Below the pieces are notes generated by a model. It was not told the origin of the DNA. It did not search any database and saw only the letters and a program-made list of their open reading frames with translations. The position numbers and the translations under genes are program-made. Shown piece after piece: positions 1 to 7,945 of a DNA stretch of 64,000 nt. Every line of letters begins with the position of its first letter. Within the stretch, counting starts at the first letter, position 1. The stretch spans positions 496,001 through 560,000 of the forward strand of contig DFBJ01000013.1 in the NCBI GenBank assembly GCA_002366565.1, in the 5' to 3' direction. The DNA comes from Bacteriovoracaceae bacterium UBA3083 (lineage in GTDB: Bacteria; Bdellovibrionota; Bacteriovoracia; Bacteriovoracales; Bacteriovoracaceae).

Positions 1-781
1 CTTGAATAGGTATATCTGCGGTTCCAGAAGTTTTTCTAAATCTAGTATCACCTACATCTAGAACACTAGCTCCCCATGTAAGTTCACTAAAATTTGATTT
101 CCACCCTTGCTCAAAACCAATATCTACTCCCCAGGCCTTTCCTTCAGACCAGCCAAGAGCATTTCTAATATCGTCAACGCTTTCTACACCACTTTGAATC
201 TTATTAAGTAGCTCTGTCCCAAAGAGATCAAAAGTTCCACTAACTCCTTCTCTTTGAGAATGCTTAAGAGATATCCCAAGTGAAGTTCTCATTCCTGAAC
301 TTTTACTTCCACCTAAGTTAAATGCAAAGCCAGCGACAAAACCTCTATCAACCCTATAGTCTAAATCTAACTGAGGATGTGTTGAGTTTTGAAGTAATAA
401 ACTAGTTCTCGTTTGAGCAAATAAATTAAAGCCAAATGAGGCCATCTTCAATCCAGGAAAGACACCTGCTTGAAGATATACTGGAAACCCTATGATTCTA
501 TCTGTAATTGCCGCAGCATCACTACTTGGAAAATCATTAAATCTATCCATCTCATCAAGTGCGTTTGTGACACCAATCTGTGGATTAAGCGGAGAAACTT
601 CTAGTCCAGAGTTTCTAGCTAAAGCAGCAGGATTATAAAATAATGTATACTCATCATCAGCACGGGCCGTATAAGCATCACCCAAAAGTAATGCTTTAGA
701 ACTACGTCCAAGGTGAATAACCTCTTGCCCGTAAATAGGAAATGAAGTTATAAGAATGAGGAAAAGAATTATTTTTTTCAA
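1..781 (-). CDS. Outer-membrane beta-barrel protein, cut by window edge
   Basis: The minus-strand frame is open from a TTG start at 781 to the left edge, about 260 codons with no stop. It begins with a hydrophobic signal peptide (KKIILFLILITSFPIYG), then a mature N-terminus containing G-D-A-Y-T-A-R-A-D-D and F-Y-N-P-A-A-L-A. That pattern is typical of long barrel proteins related to FadL, PorV and conjugal TraF-like proteins. Alternating aromatic/polar segments follow. An AGG lies seven bases before the TTG, and the stop of the upstream lipoprotein gene is only four bases away, so the two are probably cotranscribed. The ligand or cargo cannot be told. The TTG start explains why a simple ATG search misses it. 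Confidence 0.7.
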   Translation of the reverse strand, partial: MKKIILFLILITSFPIYGQEVIHLGRSSKALLLGDAYTARADDEYTLFYNPAALARNSGLEVSPLNPQIGVTNALDEMDRFNDFPSSDAAAITDRIIGFPVYLQAGVFPGLKMASFGFNLFAQTRTSLLLQNSTHPQLDLDYRVDRGFVAGFAFNLGGSKSSGMRTSLGISLKHSQREGVSGTFDLFGTELLNKIQSGVESVDDIRNALGWSEGKAWGVDIGFEQGWKSNFSELTWGASVLDVGDTRFRKTSGTADIPIQ

Positions 782-785
782 TTTC

Positions 786-1766
786 TTACCTATGAAGTGT
801 TTCAAATATAGCAGCATAAAAATACATAATATCTTCGTCGTTACCTGTGAAAAGGTTCACACATCTCTCTTCCGAAGTTGTATCAAATATTCGAGTATCA
901 AATGTTGGTTTATCAGCTTGAATTATTAATGAAATAGCATCGACAGCTGTTGAAATATTTGCAAATTCAGAGAAATCATCCCCTGTAAAAGTTCCAATAA
1001 AAGCATCAAGAGTATCTACAAAGTTATTAAAGAGAGTAATTCCTCTACACGCATTTTCTATATTTACAGTATCTACAGCATCTACTAATTCAGGGTGTCC
1101 CGCATTTATAGTATTATCACAAGCCCCTGTATCGTAATCAGGAAGTCCATTTATGGTACTTATGAAATCATTTACATTTACATTGTAGTCTAGGTAGCAA
1201 AGATTAGTACTTGTAACTCCTCCACCACCTTTTACTCCTGTTGTTACGGAAGCATTACCAAAGTAAAAAGAAAAGTTTCCAAGCTGGGCTAGCGATAGGT
1301 AAAAAGCGAATGTATTAATATCCATTCCACTAGTACCAAAATATGCGCTACGATCATCAGAAGTTGGGTTTGTAGATAAACTAATACCACCAGCATATAA
1401 GAGTTTATCTAATGCTCGTTGGAGATAAATATAAGAGGTACTCTCAAGAGAATCCATCGTACTCGTTGAGAACGTACTTAAGTTACTTAGTAATATATCT
1501 GGATCAGTTACTTTGGGAATATCTGTGCCGAAGAGTACAGTTGTTTTATAACCGCCTTTACAAGCATATGCTGAAGCTAAAACCTTAGTATAAGTTACAT
1601 TGTCTGGTTGATCACCTTGAAGCTCTAAAATTGAAATGGCAGTAGCACAATCCCCATTGGTCAGTGCTATATTTGCACGAAGAATTGCATTATCAACTTT
1701 GTCCTCTTTACTTCCACATGAAGATAAAAGTAGAGTCAAAATAATTATTAAAAAATTCTTATACAT
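786..1766 (-). CDS. Lipoprotein of unknown function, possible TPR-like N-terminus
   Basis: 326 residues with a lipoprotein signal peptide: a hydrophobic stretch ending in the lipobox LLSSC, so lipidation at Cys17 is expected. Residues about 25-75 (AILRANIALTNGDCATAISILEL, then a second helix pair) look like a tetratricopeptide-type helical unit; the rest has no motif I recognise. AGAGGA precedes the ATG by six bases. The gene sits directly upstream of an outer-membrane barrel gene and downstream of the aminotransferase gene. A role as accessory lipoprotein to the barrel is possible from position only. Confidence 0.7.
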   Translation of the reverse strand: MYKNFLIIILTLLLSSCGSKEDKVDNAILRANIALTNGDCATAISILELQGDQPDNVTYTKVLASAYACKGGYKTTVLFGTDIPKVTDPDILLSNLSTFSTSTMDSLESTSYIYLQRALDKLLYAGGISLSTNPTSDDRSAYFGTSGMDINTFAFYLSLAQLGNFSFYFGNASVTTGVKGGGGVTSTNLCYLDYNVNVNDFISTINGLPDYDTGACDNTINAGHPELVDAVDTVNIENACRGITLFNNFVDTLDAFIGTFTGDDFSEFANISTAVDAISLIIQADKPTFDTRIFDTTSEERCVNLFTGNDEDIMYFYAAIFETLHR

Positions 1767-1854
1767 GAGTATTCCTCTCGGACAAGTGAGTCCTGTCCTA
1801 ACCTATTATCCCCCAAAGAAGACAATAGGCGGTAGAGAGAAAAAAACTCTAATT

Positions 1855-3072
1855 TTAGTTGAGTTTTACAAATTTGATAATTTTTTCGAAGGCCTCAGAA
1901 AAGAGTTCTTTATTGCTAACCAGAGATAACCTAGCAGTATTAGGAGCTCCGAAAGCTTCACCTGGAACAATCGCCACGCCCTCTTCAGTCAGGAGCTTCT
2001 CACAAATCTGAGAAGAGTAGTCTGTTAGATCCTCTGGACTCTTTCTGAATTGATCAATAATTGGAGTATTTGAAAAATCAATTAAGAAGTAAAATGCAGA
2101 TTTTGTCTGATACCAACACTGAGAAAGCTGGTTTTCCCTTAGCTTATCCTGAACGACTCTTGCATTCTCTCTTAAGTGGGCCTTAATAGGATCTAAATAA
2201 GTAGGTATTAAGTTGAAGTTATAACCAACTAATGCTTTTTGAGTTAGACTATTTGCTCCGGAAGCAGTCTGACCTTGAAGTCTAGACATCGCAGAAACAA
2301 CGTTCTTTGGCCCAATACAAAATCCAATTCTAAGACCAGTTAACGCCATATTTTTAGATACACCATCAACTATGATAGTTCTCTCTAAAAGAGATTCTTC
2401 ATACTGGTAAAAGTACGTTGGTTTTGGATCGAAATAACTTAATTCAAAATATATTTCATCACTAATTATAGTTAAGTCAGGAAACTCAAGCATTAGTGCT
2501 GCAAAAGATTTCATCCATTCTTCACTATAGTGAACTCCGGAAGGATTATTTGGGCTATTTAAAATAATAGCTTTTGTATTCTTATTAATTGCAGCTCTAA
2601 TATCATCAATATTTGGTTGAAAGTCATCGTAGATACTTGCTCCAACAATTACTGGCTTCCCTTCATAGAGAGTTATAATTTCTGGATAAGATAACCAAAA
2701 TGGAGCTAGAACAATAACTTCATCTTTAGGGTCTAAAATTGTAGCAAAAATATTTGATAGAGAGTGCTTTCCCCCATTTGATACAATTACATCGTGAGTT
2801 GAATTTACATCAACCTTTCTAGACTCATTAAAGTAAGTTAATACTTTTTCTCTTAAATCTTTTAAACCTGGTACAGGTGAATATTGAAAACTATTTAAAA
2901 AAACTAGTTCATTTCTTAAACTTTCAGTGAATTCTACAGCTGGTCTAAATGGGAGTTGCCCCGCCGTTAAGTTCCAAACCTTCTTTCCTTCACTCTCCAT
3001 GCTAACTGCAAGTGAATTAAGTTTTAAAGTTATACTTTCAGAAATACCACTAACTCTTTTACTAATTTTCAT
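1855..3072 (-). CDS. Pyridoxal-phosphate aminotransferase, class I/II (aspartate type)
   Basis: 405 residues with the whole fold-type I aminotransferase pattern: the NSPNNPSG motif near residue 170, SDEIYFELSY near 205, the Schiff-base lysine in VSKNMALTGLRIGF near 240, and a C-terminal R-L-S-L arginine region for the substrate carboxylate. It transfers amino groups between an amino acid and a 2-oxo acid in the cytosol; the family suggests aspartate or an aromatic/neutral amino acid. Its ATG follows the coaD stop with no spacing (TAAATG), indicating translational coupling. A second enzyme of this class lies at 47811-48983 in the aromatic operon, so the two probably differ in substrate. Confidence 0.9.
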   Translation of the reverse strand: MKISKRVSGISESITLKLNSLAVSMESEGKKVWNLTAGQLPFRPAVEFTESLRNELVFLNSFQYSPVPGLKDLREKVLTYFNESRKVDVNSTHDVIVSNGGKHSLSNIFATILDPKDEVIVLAPFWLSYPEIITLYEGKPVIVGASIYDDFQPNIDDIRAAINKNTKAIILNSPNNPSGVHYSEEWMKSFAALMLEFPDLTIISDEIYFELSYFDPKPTYFYQYEESLLERTIIVDGVSKNMALTGLRIGFCIGPKNVVSAMSRLQGQTASGANSLTQKALVGYNFNLIPTYLDPIKAHLRENARVVQDKLRENQLSQCWYQTKSAFYFLIDFSNTPIIDQFRKSPEDLTDYSSQICEKLLTEEGVAIVPGEAFGAPNTARLSLVSNKELFSEAFEKIIKFVKLN

Positions 3073-3552
3073 TTATACCTCAGCCTTAGATAGCCAATTA
3101 TTTATTACTTTTGGAACAAATTCACTTACATCACCATCGTGTCTATAAACTTCCTTAACTAGCGAAGAAGAAATATAGTAATTCTGCCCTTCGGTCATTA
3201 AAAAGACAGTTTCAATTTCTGGGTAAAGCTTATTATTCATTGATGCCATTTGAAACTCGACTTCAAAATCACCTGTAGGCCTTAGTCCACGGATAATAGT
3301 GTCGATCTTATTCTTCTTAGCGTAATCCACAAGTAAACCACTCCAAGAATCAACCTTAACTTTGCTTTCGTCACTAAAGTGCTCTTCAAGCATCTTCAAC
3401 CTATCTGCAGCAGAAAAGAGAGGAACCTTACTTGGAGAAACAGCAATCAATACTGTAACTTCATCAAAAATATTTAATGCTCTTTTTAAAATATCATCGT
3501 GTCCATTTGTAAAAGGATCAAATGTACCAGCATAAACTGCTTTCTTTATCAT
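3073..3552 (-). CDS. coaD: Phosphopantetheine adenylyltransferase
   Basis: 159 residues, the usual CoaD length. It joins ATP to 4'-phosphopantetheine to make dephospho-CoA, the penultimate step of coenzyme A synthesis. The nucleotidyltransferase signature is visible: GTFDPFTNGH at residues 9-18 (the T/HxGH motif), R-G-L-R-P-T-G-D-F-E in the middle for phosphopantetheine and ATP contacts, and the C-terminal ISSSLVKE motif. The gene follows rsmD, a pairing common in bacteria, and abuts the aminotransferase gene. Nothing is unusual. Confidence 0.96.
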   Translation of the reverse strand: MIKKAVYAGTFDPFTNGHDDILKRALNIFDEVTVLIAVSPSKVPLFSAADRLKMLEEHFSDESKVKVDSWSGLLVDYAKKNKIDTIIRGLRPTGDFEVEFQMASMNNKLYPEIETVFLMTEGQNYYISSSLVKEVYRHDGDVSEFVPKVINNWLSKAEV

Positions 3553-3610
3553 AAGAGCTCCATTGAATTAAATCTTATTAGGGTATTTTAACTTAGGTTT
3601 GCAAAATTGC

Positions 3611-4192
3611 CTAGCGAACGATGAGAATAAAGCTAGTTCCCTGCGAGTAGCTCTTGCTACCAGGAAAAAGTTCATCGAGAACTTTCTTTTTTATTCCTTT
3701 CTGCTCATCAGACTCTATCCAAAGCTCTCCAATGAAATCTACTTTTGAAATAAGATCTAAGCATTTATTGTAAATATCGTGTAACAAATAAGGAGGGTCC
3801 AGAAAAAGAACAATTGACTCTTTTTCTTCATCATCTAATGTTTGATATGTTGCTAGAAATCTTTCAAGCCACTTTTCAGCATTAGACTTAACAACTTCAA
3901 TCTGGCCTAGCCTCTCAGAAGATTTAGATATATTTTCAGCATTCTTTTTAGTGAGTGAAAAGACTTTTGAGTTAGGCTCTACTAATGTTGCAGAATCTGC
4001 TCCCCTAGAAAGGGCCTCAAGGGCCATAGCACCAGTACCTGCACAGAGGTCATAAAATTTATGGCCAGACATGTCTTGTCTAGCATCAAAAATTTTTCTT
4101 CGAAGCATTACTGAAGTTGGGCGAATCAAGTCACCCTTAGGAACTAAAAGGGTCTGACCTTTGGCCAACCCTCCTAATATTTTTATAGACAT
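3611..4192 (-). CDS. rsmD: 16S rRNA guanine-N2 methyltransferase, RsmD family
   Basis: 193 residues. RsmD methylates N2 of a guanine in helix 31 of 16S rRNA (G966 in E. coli) in the assembling small subunit. Visible are the substrate-side R-P-T-x-x-x-x-R motif near residue 24, a Rossmann S-adenosylmethionine site (DLCAGTGAMALEALSRGA, near 47-64) and the catalytic motif LDPPYLL near 130, equivalent to (D/N)PPY. The length and the adjacency to coaD fit the family. The upstream acidic-protein gene ends 19 bases before this start. Confidence 0.94.
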   Translation of the reverse strand: MSIKILGGLAKGQTLLVPKGDLIRPTSVMLRRKIFDARQDMSGHKFYDLCAGTGAMALEALSRGADSATLVEPNSKVFSLTKKNAENISKSSERLGQIEVVKSNAEKWLERFLATYQTLDDEEKESIVLFLDPPYLLHDIYNKCLDLISKVDFIGELWIESDEQKGIKKKVLDELFPGSKSYSQGTSFILIVR

Positions 4193-4211
4193 TTATTAAA
4201 CCGTTATTGAG

Positions 4212-4796
4212 TTATGAAGCTTTCTTTGTAGCGATATTTTTAGAAGTGGTCAAAGGAATATTAAAGTTAACTCCCCCCTCCATAGTCACTGTACATCCAG
4301 CTTCTTGAGTGATTTCAATTAAAACTCCACCCATTTCAACGCATAGTCCTTTATCACCATCAACTTTTAAAGTTGCGGCTTCTGTTCCAATGTTAAAATT
4401 AAGACTGAAGTCCATTGTACCAGCAGCGGAAAAGTCCATTGCAGCACCATGTCCAGATGTTGATTTTCTTTCACTCGTTGGTAATGAAACAACATTATCA
4501 ACTTCAGCAGAACTTTCATCTTCCATTTCACTGATAACTTCATCTGCAAATGCATCGTCTACTGAGTCATCTGAAGACATTTCACTGGCCATCGATTCAA
4601 CTTCTTTATCAATTTCACTCTGTAAATCAGTCTTATCTGCACTTACAACAGCTAGTTCTTCTGGAGAGCGTTCACCTTCTTCAACAAATTCTTTCTCAAG
4701 ACTCTCGATTTCACTCATTATATCTTGCAGCTCCGAGTCATTAAAACTCTGCTCTGCAGTCTCTTCAATGGCTTCCTCAAGTTTTGTATCTTCCAT
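4212..4796 (-). CDS. Acidic protein of unknown function
   Basis: 194 residues, family not recognised. The N-terminal two thirds are extremely acidic and low in hydrophobics (rich in E, D and S), probably disordered or a helical linker. The last 75 residues look folded, with alternating beta-like segments (MDFSLNFNIG, LKVDGDKGLCVEMGG, VLIEITQEAGCTVTMEGG). There is no signal peptide or membrane segment, so it should be cytosolic. It is the first gene of the run leading to rsmD and coaD and is divergent from the plus-strand gene at 5063. No function is assigned. Confidence 0.65.
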   Translation of the reverse strand: MEDTKLEEAIEETAEQSFNDSELQDIMSEIESLEKEFVEEGERSPEELAVVSADKTDLQSEIDKEVESMASEMSSDDSVDDAFADEVISEMEDESSAEVDNVVSLPTSERKSTSGHGAAMDFSAAGTMDFSLNFNIGTEAATLKVDGDKGLCVEMGGVLIEITQEAGCTVTMEGGVNFNIPLTTSKNIATKKAS

Positions 4797-5062
4797 GCTA
4801 TTCTCCTAAATATCTAGCAACTTTACGCGAAACAATAATTTCAATAGACTTATCGACCTCAGATGTAAGAAACTTTAACATTTTAAAAAAAGACTTATAT
4901 TTCAATACCTTACCTAAGTAATCCACTATTACTCACAAAAGATAAAAGGTTATTGTGAATGACTTTTGGCACACGATGTAGTAAAAAGCCCTACCCACAT
5001 TTAATAACTGAGAACTACTAAAAGATGCACTACGCTATTGGACACATTTACGGTGAAAAAAA

Positions 5063-7891
5063 TTGAGTACTAAGTATTTCAAGGCACAGTCTTGGCTCAA
5101 TTCTTCACCATCAAAGAATGGATTACTTCCAGAGGACTTAGAGAGTACTCTGCAAGGAAATCTTGACCTTGAGATTCCAATGGATCCTCATGAGAAGGAG
5201 TGTCCTTTTAAGCCTCAAGACTTCCTAGTTCCTGGTTGGAGCGGTGAAGGTCTATTTTCAAAACCTGGTTTTGTAGTAAAAAAAGCTCATAAGCACCTAA
5301 TATCTGATGCAAAATCTCAATTTAAAGAGATTGTTAATCGCAATATTACTCAACATAAAATTATCTATAATGAATTTTTAATCTTCCTCGAAGCGAAGGA
5401 GATACAAGGGCATCCAATTGATAGTCCTATAAAATTCACAAACTATATAACTAAGGCCAAAGAATACGACGATGTAGTTAACGACTTCATTGACTTGTAT
5501 TGCTTTAGATCAGTGACAGTCTACTTATACAAAGCAAGATTTCTTCTTACGCTTGCAAAAAAGATGGAGATTGGTTTTGATAAGGTAGATCTTCACAATC
5601 CAAACTCTATACTGAGTAGAATTTTTAAAACTGGTTCTAGCTCTGAACTTAAATGTGAGTCTTTTAAAATACATCAGTTCAGTTGGTACAGACCTTCCCA
5701 CTATATTTCAGAAAGTATTAGAGAGATCAAGTCTTGCTTAACTCTTATCTCTACAACTGAGATGATTAAGCTAGCTACTTATGACTTAAGTGCTTTAGAG
5801 TATTCTCACTCTTACTCTCACAAGTCTTTTGGTCTGCTTGTTAACAAACTTCTTATCAAGTTTCCAAAGTGGATTGATAACTCTAAGAATGAAAAAGCTT
5901 ACTCATTTCAAGGTTTAATGAACGGGAAATCAAGTGAGAGAATTAGTGCTCTTACTACTAAATTTGCTGGAAATAACTTATCTTCTCTAAGCCTTTCTCA
6001 TTGGATGGCCCAAGAGAATAATGTTCTACAAAACTGGGATGAAGTTATCTGTCCAGAGTTTAAGGGCGATGAATTCTTCCAAGGTAAATACACACAGATA
6101 TGCCAAGAGATTCAATTTCTAACGTTCTTAGTTGATCTAGCAACTTATCAGGGCCATGACCTACTTGGGTTAATCTGTAAGGTTATGAACGATAAGTATA
6201 ACAAGTCTACCTCCAATGATGCCGGACAAATGTCTATATTTGGAAGTACAGATATTAAAACATCTCAATTAACTTATGACCGAGTTGTTTTAAATCTGAC
6301 AAGTTTACCAAAGAAGAACCCACACCATTACCTTATGGGACAGGTTACAAATGAATTAAAGGCGCTAAATAAAGACGGCTACCTTTTTGTTTTCACTAAC
6401 CAAAAGTTCTTTGTTCCTTCTCATAGCGATAAAATAGAGCATTTCCTAAAAGAAGCTAAGATTGAGGCATTATTTAACCTCGACCAACTTAGTGGGCGTG
6501 GTGAAATAGCGAGCTTCCTATATGTATTTAGAAAGAGAAAGCAGTATTCAAAACCTGCGTTCCTAACTCCAATAGCGAGCTCTGAAAAAGAAGCCTGCTT
6601 AAGCTTTAGATGGAGTGGTAACTTAGAAATCTTCAATAAGTTCGAAACATTTGTAGATGAATTTCAAGTCTTTATGGATACAAAGTCTTGCGCCTCTACT
6701 CCAGTATATCAAGCAGAGCCTTGTACGAGTCTATCTTTTGACTTTCACCAAGATGCAATACTTGATGGACTTCTACTTAGTTCAACGAGTAAAGACTCTT
6801 CGAATATTACACACCCTAGCTTCTTTAAGAACTTAACAAAGTCATGTGTACCATTTGATTCATTCTTCCAGATTGAAAGCTTTTCTTCAGAGCAAAGCCA
6901 GTCTAGAAAGAACAGCCTTACTTCAGATCTACTTGGAATTTCAATAAGACATGAAGAGAGATTTCCTCTTCTGTTAATTGTTGATCATACGAATCCAAAA
7001 AATATTACTCTAGAATTAACAAGTGCAGATGTTTATCAGGCCAAGCTTGAAGAATATGGTATGGCCTACTTCCAGTACTTTGGTCTAATTCCAAAGAGAA
7101 ATGATATCAATCTAAACGTTTTTAGAGAGTACTTTAATACTCAACTTGGAAGACAAATCATCCAACTTTTCTTAAATGGTGGAGACACTAAAGTTAAAGC
7201 AAAGCTGAGATCACTACTCGTTCCAAAGTTCTTCTTAGAGAATAACCAGATACCTGCTCATATAATCGAGTCATTTAAAGTCTTCAACTTTGACTCTAGT
7301 GAGATTTTAAACTCTCACCCAACAGAGCTAAGCAATGAGTTTAACCAAACTGTAAACTTTCTTAACTCAACTCAACAGAAATACCCTTGGCACACTCTTG
7401 GAATGATCTCTCATTTTAAGCTATCTCTTAATAGTGCCCTTGAGAAGCTAGATCATACTCCTACTGAGATATTCAAGAATCCTGTTATTATTGAGCAACT
7501 GATTGGGACTTCTTCTCAGAGTATTTACCCAAAGAGTGCAGATATCTTTGTTAGAATGCCACTTAAAGATCCATCACATATTCACCACCCTCTTTCACAA
7601 GTTGAGATTGGAACAGAAGGTGAAAATCATTATGTAGAACTGATGTCTGGTGAGAATGTTATAATTCAACTTTATACTTCAACTAATCTGGCTCAATTCA
7701 TTAAGTTCATTCTTTCTTCAGCTATAGGAATGGAGATCTCATCTATTCTTCAGAACCTAAAAGTACCTTCTGCGGCGAATATAGACTCTATTCTTAGCAA
7801 CCACACTAGTCTTAAGGATACACTTGTAGACCTAGAGAATAGATGCTCTAAGAGAATTCTTTCTATCCTTACTACAAATATCAACTCTTAA
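5063..7891 (+). CDS. Large protein resembling a degenerate N6-adenine methyltransferase
   Basis: 942 residues, TTG start (an in-frame stop lies just upstream). The middle of the protein (about 408-500) resembles the second half of an N6-adenine DNA methyltransferase: YDRVVLNLTSLPKKNP sits where a catalytic NPPY/F motif is expected, then a helix, N-K-D-G-Y-L-F-V-F-T-N-Q-K-F-F and an F-N-L-D-Q-L-S-G-R strand pattern. Around 690-730, F-N-T-Q-L-G-R followed by G-G-D and L-R-S-L-L-V-P resembles the target-recognition tail of such enzymes. No FxGxG SAM-binding motif or intact NPPY is seen, so activity is doubtful. No restriction gene is nearby. The methyltransferase link is my inference. Confidence 0.6.
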   Translation: MSTKYFKAQSWLNSSPSKNGLLPEDLESTLQGNLDLEIPMDPHEKECPFKPQDFLVPGWSGEGLFSKPGFVVKKAHKHLISDAKSQFKEIVNRNITQHKIIYNEFLIFLEAKEIQGHPIDSPIKFTNYITKAKEYDDVVNDFIDLYCFRSVTVYLYKARFLLTLAKKMEIGFDKVDLHNPNSILSRIFKTGSSSELKCESFKIHQFSWYRPSHYISESIREIKSCLTLISTTEMIKLATYDLSALEYSHSYSHKSFGLLVNKLLIKFPKWIDNSKNEKAYSFQGLMNGKSSERISALTTKFAGNNLSSLSLSHWMAQENNVLQNWDEVICPEFKGDEFFQGKYTQICQEIQFLTFLVDLATYQGHDLLGLICKVMNDKYNKSTSNDAGQMSIFGSTDIKTSQLTYDRVVLNLTSLPKKNPHHYLMGQVTNELKALNKDGYLFVFTNQKFFVPSHSDKIEHFLKEAKIEALFNLDQLSGRGEIASFLYVFRKRKQYSKPAFLTPIASSEKEACLSFRWSGNLEIFNKFETFVDEFQVFMDTKSCASTPVYQAEPCTSLSFDFHQDAILDGLLLSSTSKDSSNITHPSFFKNLTKSCVPFDSFFQIESFSSEQSQSRKNSLTSDLLGISIRHEERFPLLLIVDHTNPKNITLELTSADVYQAKLEEYGMAYFQYFGLIPKRNDINLNVFREYFNTQLGRQIIQLFLNGGDTKVKAKLRSLLVPKFFLENNQIPAHIIESFKVFNFDSSEILNSHPTELSNEFNQTVNFLNSTQQKYPWHTLGMISHFKLSLNSALEKLDHTPTEIFKNPVIIEQLIGTSSQSIYPKSADIFVRMPLKDPSHIHHPLSQVEIGTEGENHYVELMSGENVIIQLYTSTNLAQFIKFILSSAIGMEISSILQNLKVPSAANIDSILSNHTSLKDTLVDLENRCSKRILSILTTNINS

Positions 7892-7894
7892 TTA

Positions 7895-7923
7895 CTTCCA
7901 AAGATTTCGTTTTCGACTATAAT
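7895..7923 (+). promoter_or_regulatory. Possible sigma-70-type promoter for the ChaN-like gene
   Basis: A perfect -10 hexamer TATAAT lies at 7918-7923 in the 54-base gap after the 942-residue gene. The -35 position 17 bases upstream reads CTTCCA, a 3 of 6 match. It would give a leader of about 16 bases. The -35 is weak, so read-through from the upstream gene remains possible. Confidence 0.35.
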
Positions 7924-7945
7924 ATAAGTAACCCCTGGGTGCGAA

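Noticed and set aside
4309..4809. Plus-strand open frame of 166 codons
   Set aside because: It is the complement of the acidic protein gene (Ser/Leu-rich shadow) and has no ribosome site.
4917..4933. AGTAAT-N5-ATTACT inverted repeat in the divergent gap
   Set aside because: Only six AT-rich pairs, expected by chance in this composition.
4966..4982. TGGCAC element upstream of the 942-residue gene, like a sigma-54 -24 box
   Set aside because: The -12 position reads GTAG rather than TTGC, so the essential GC is missing.
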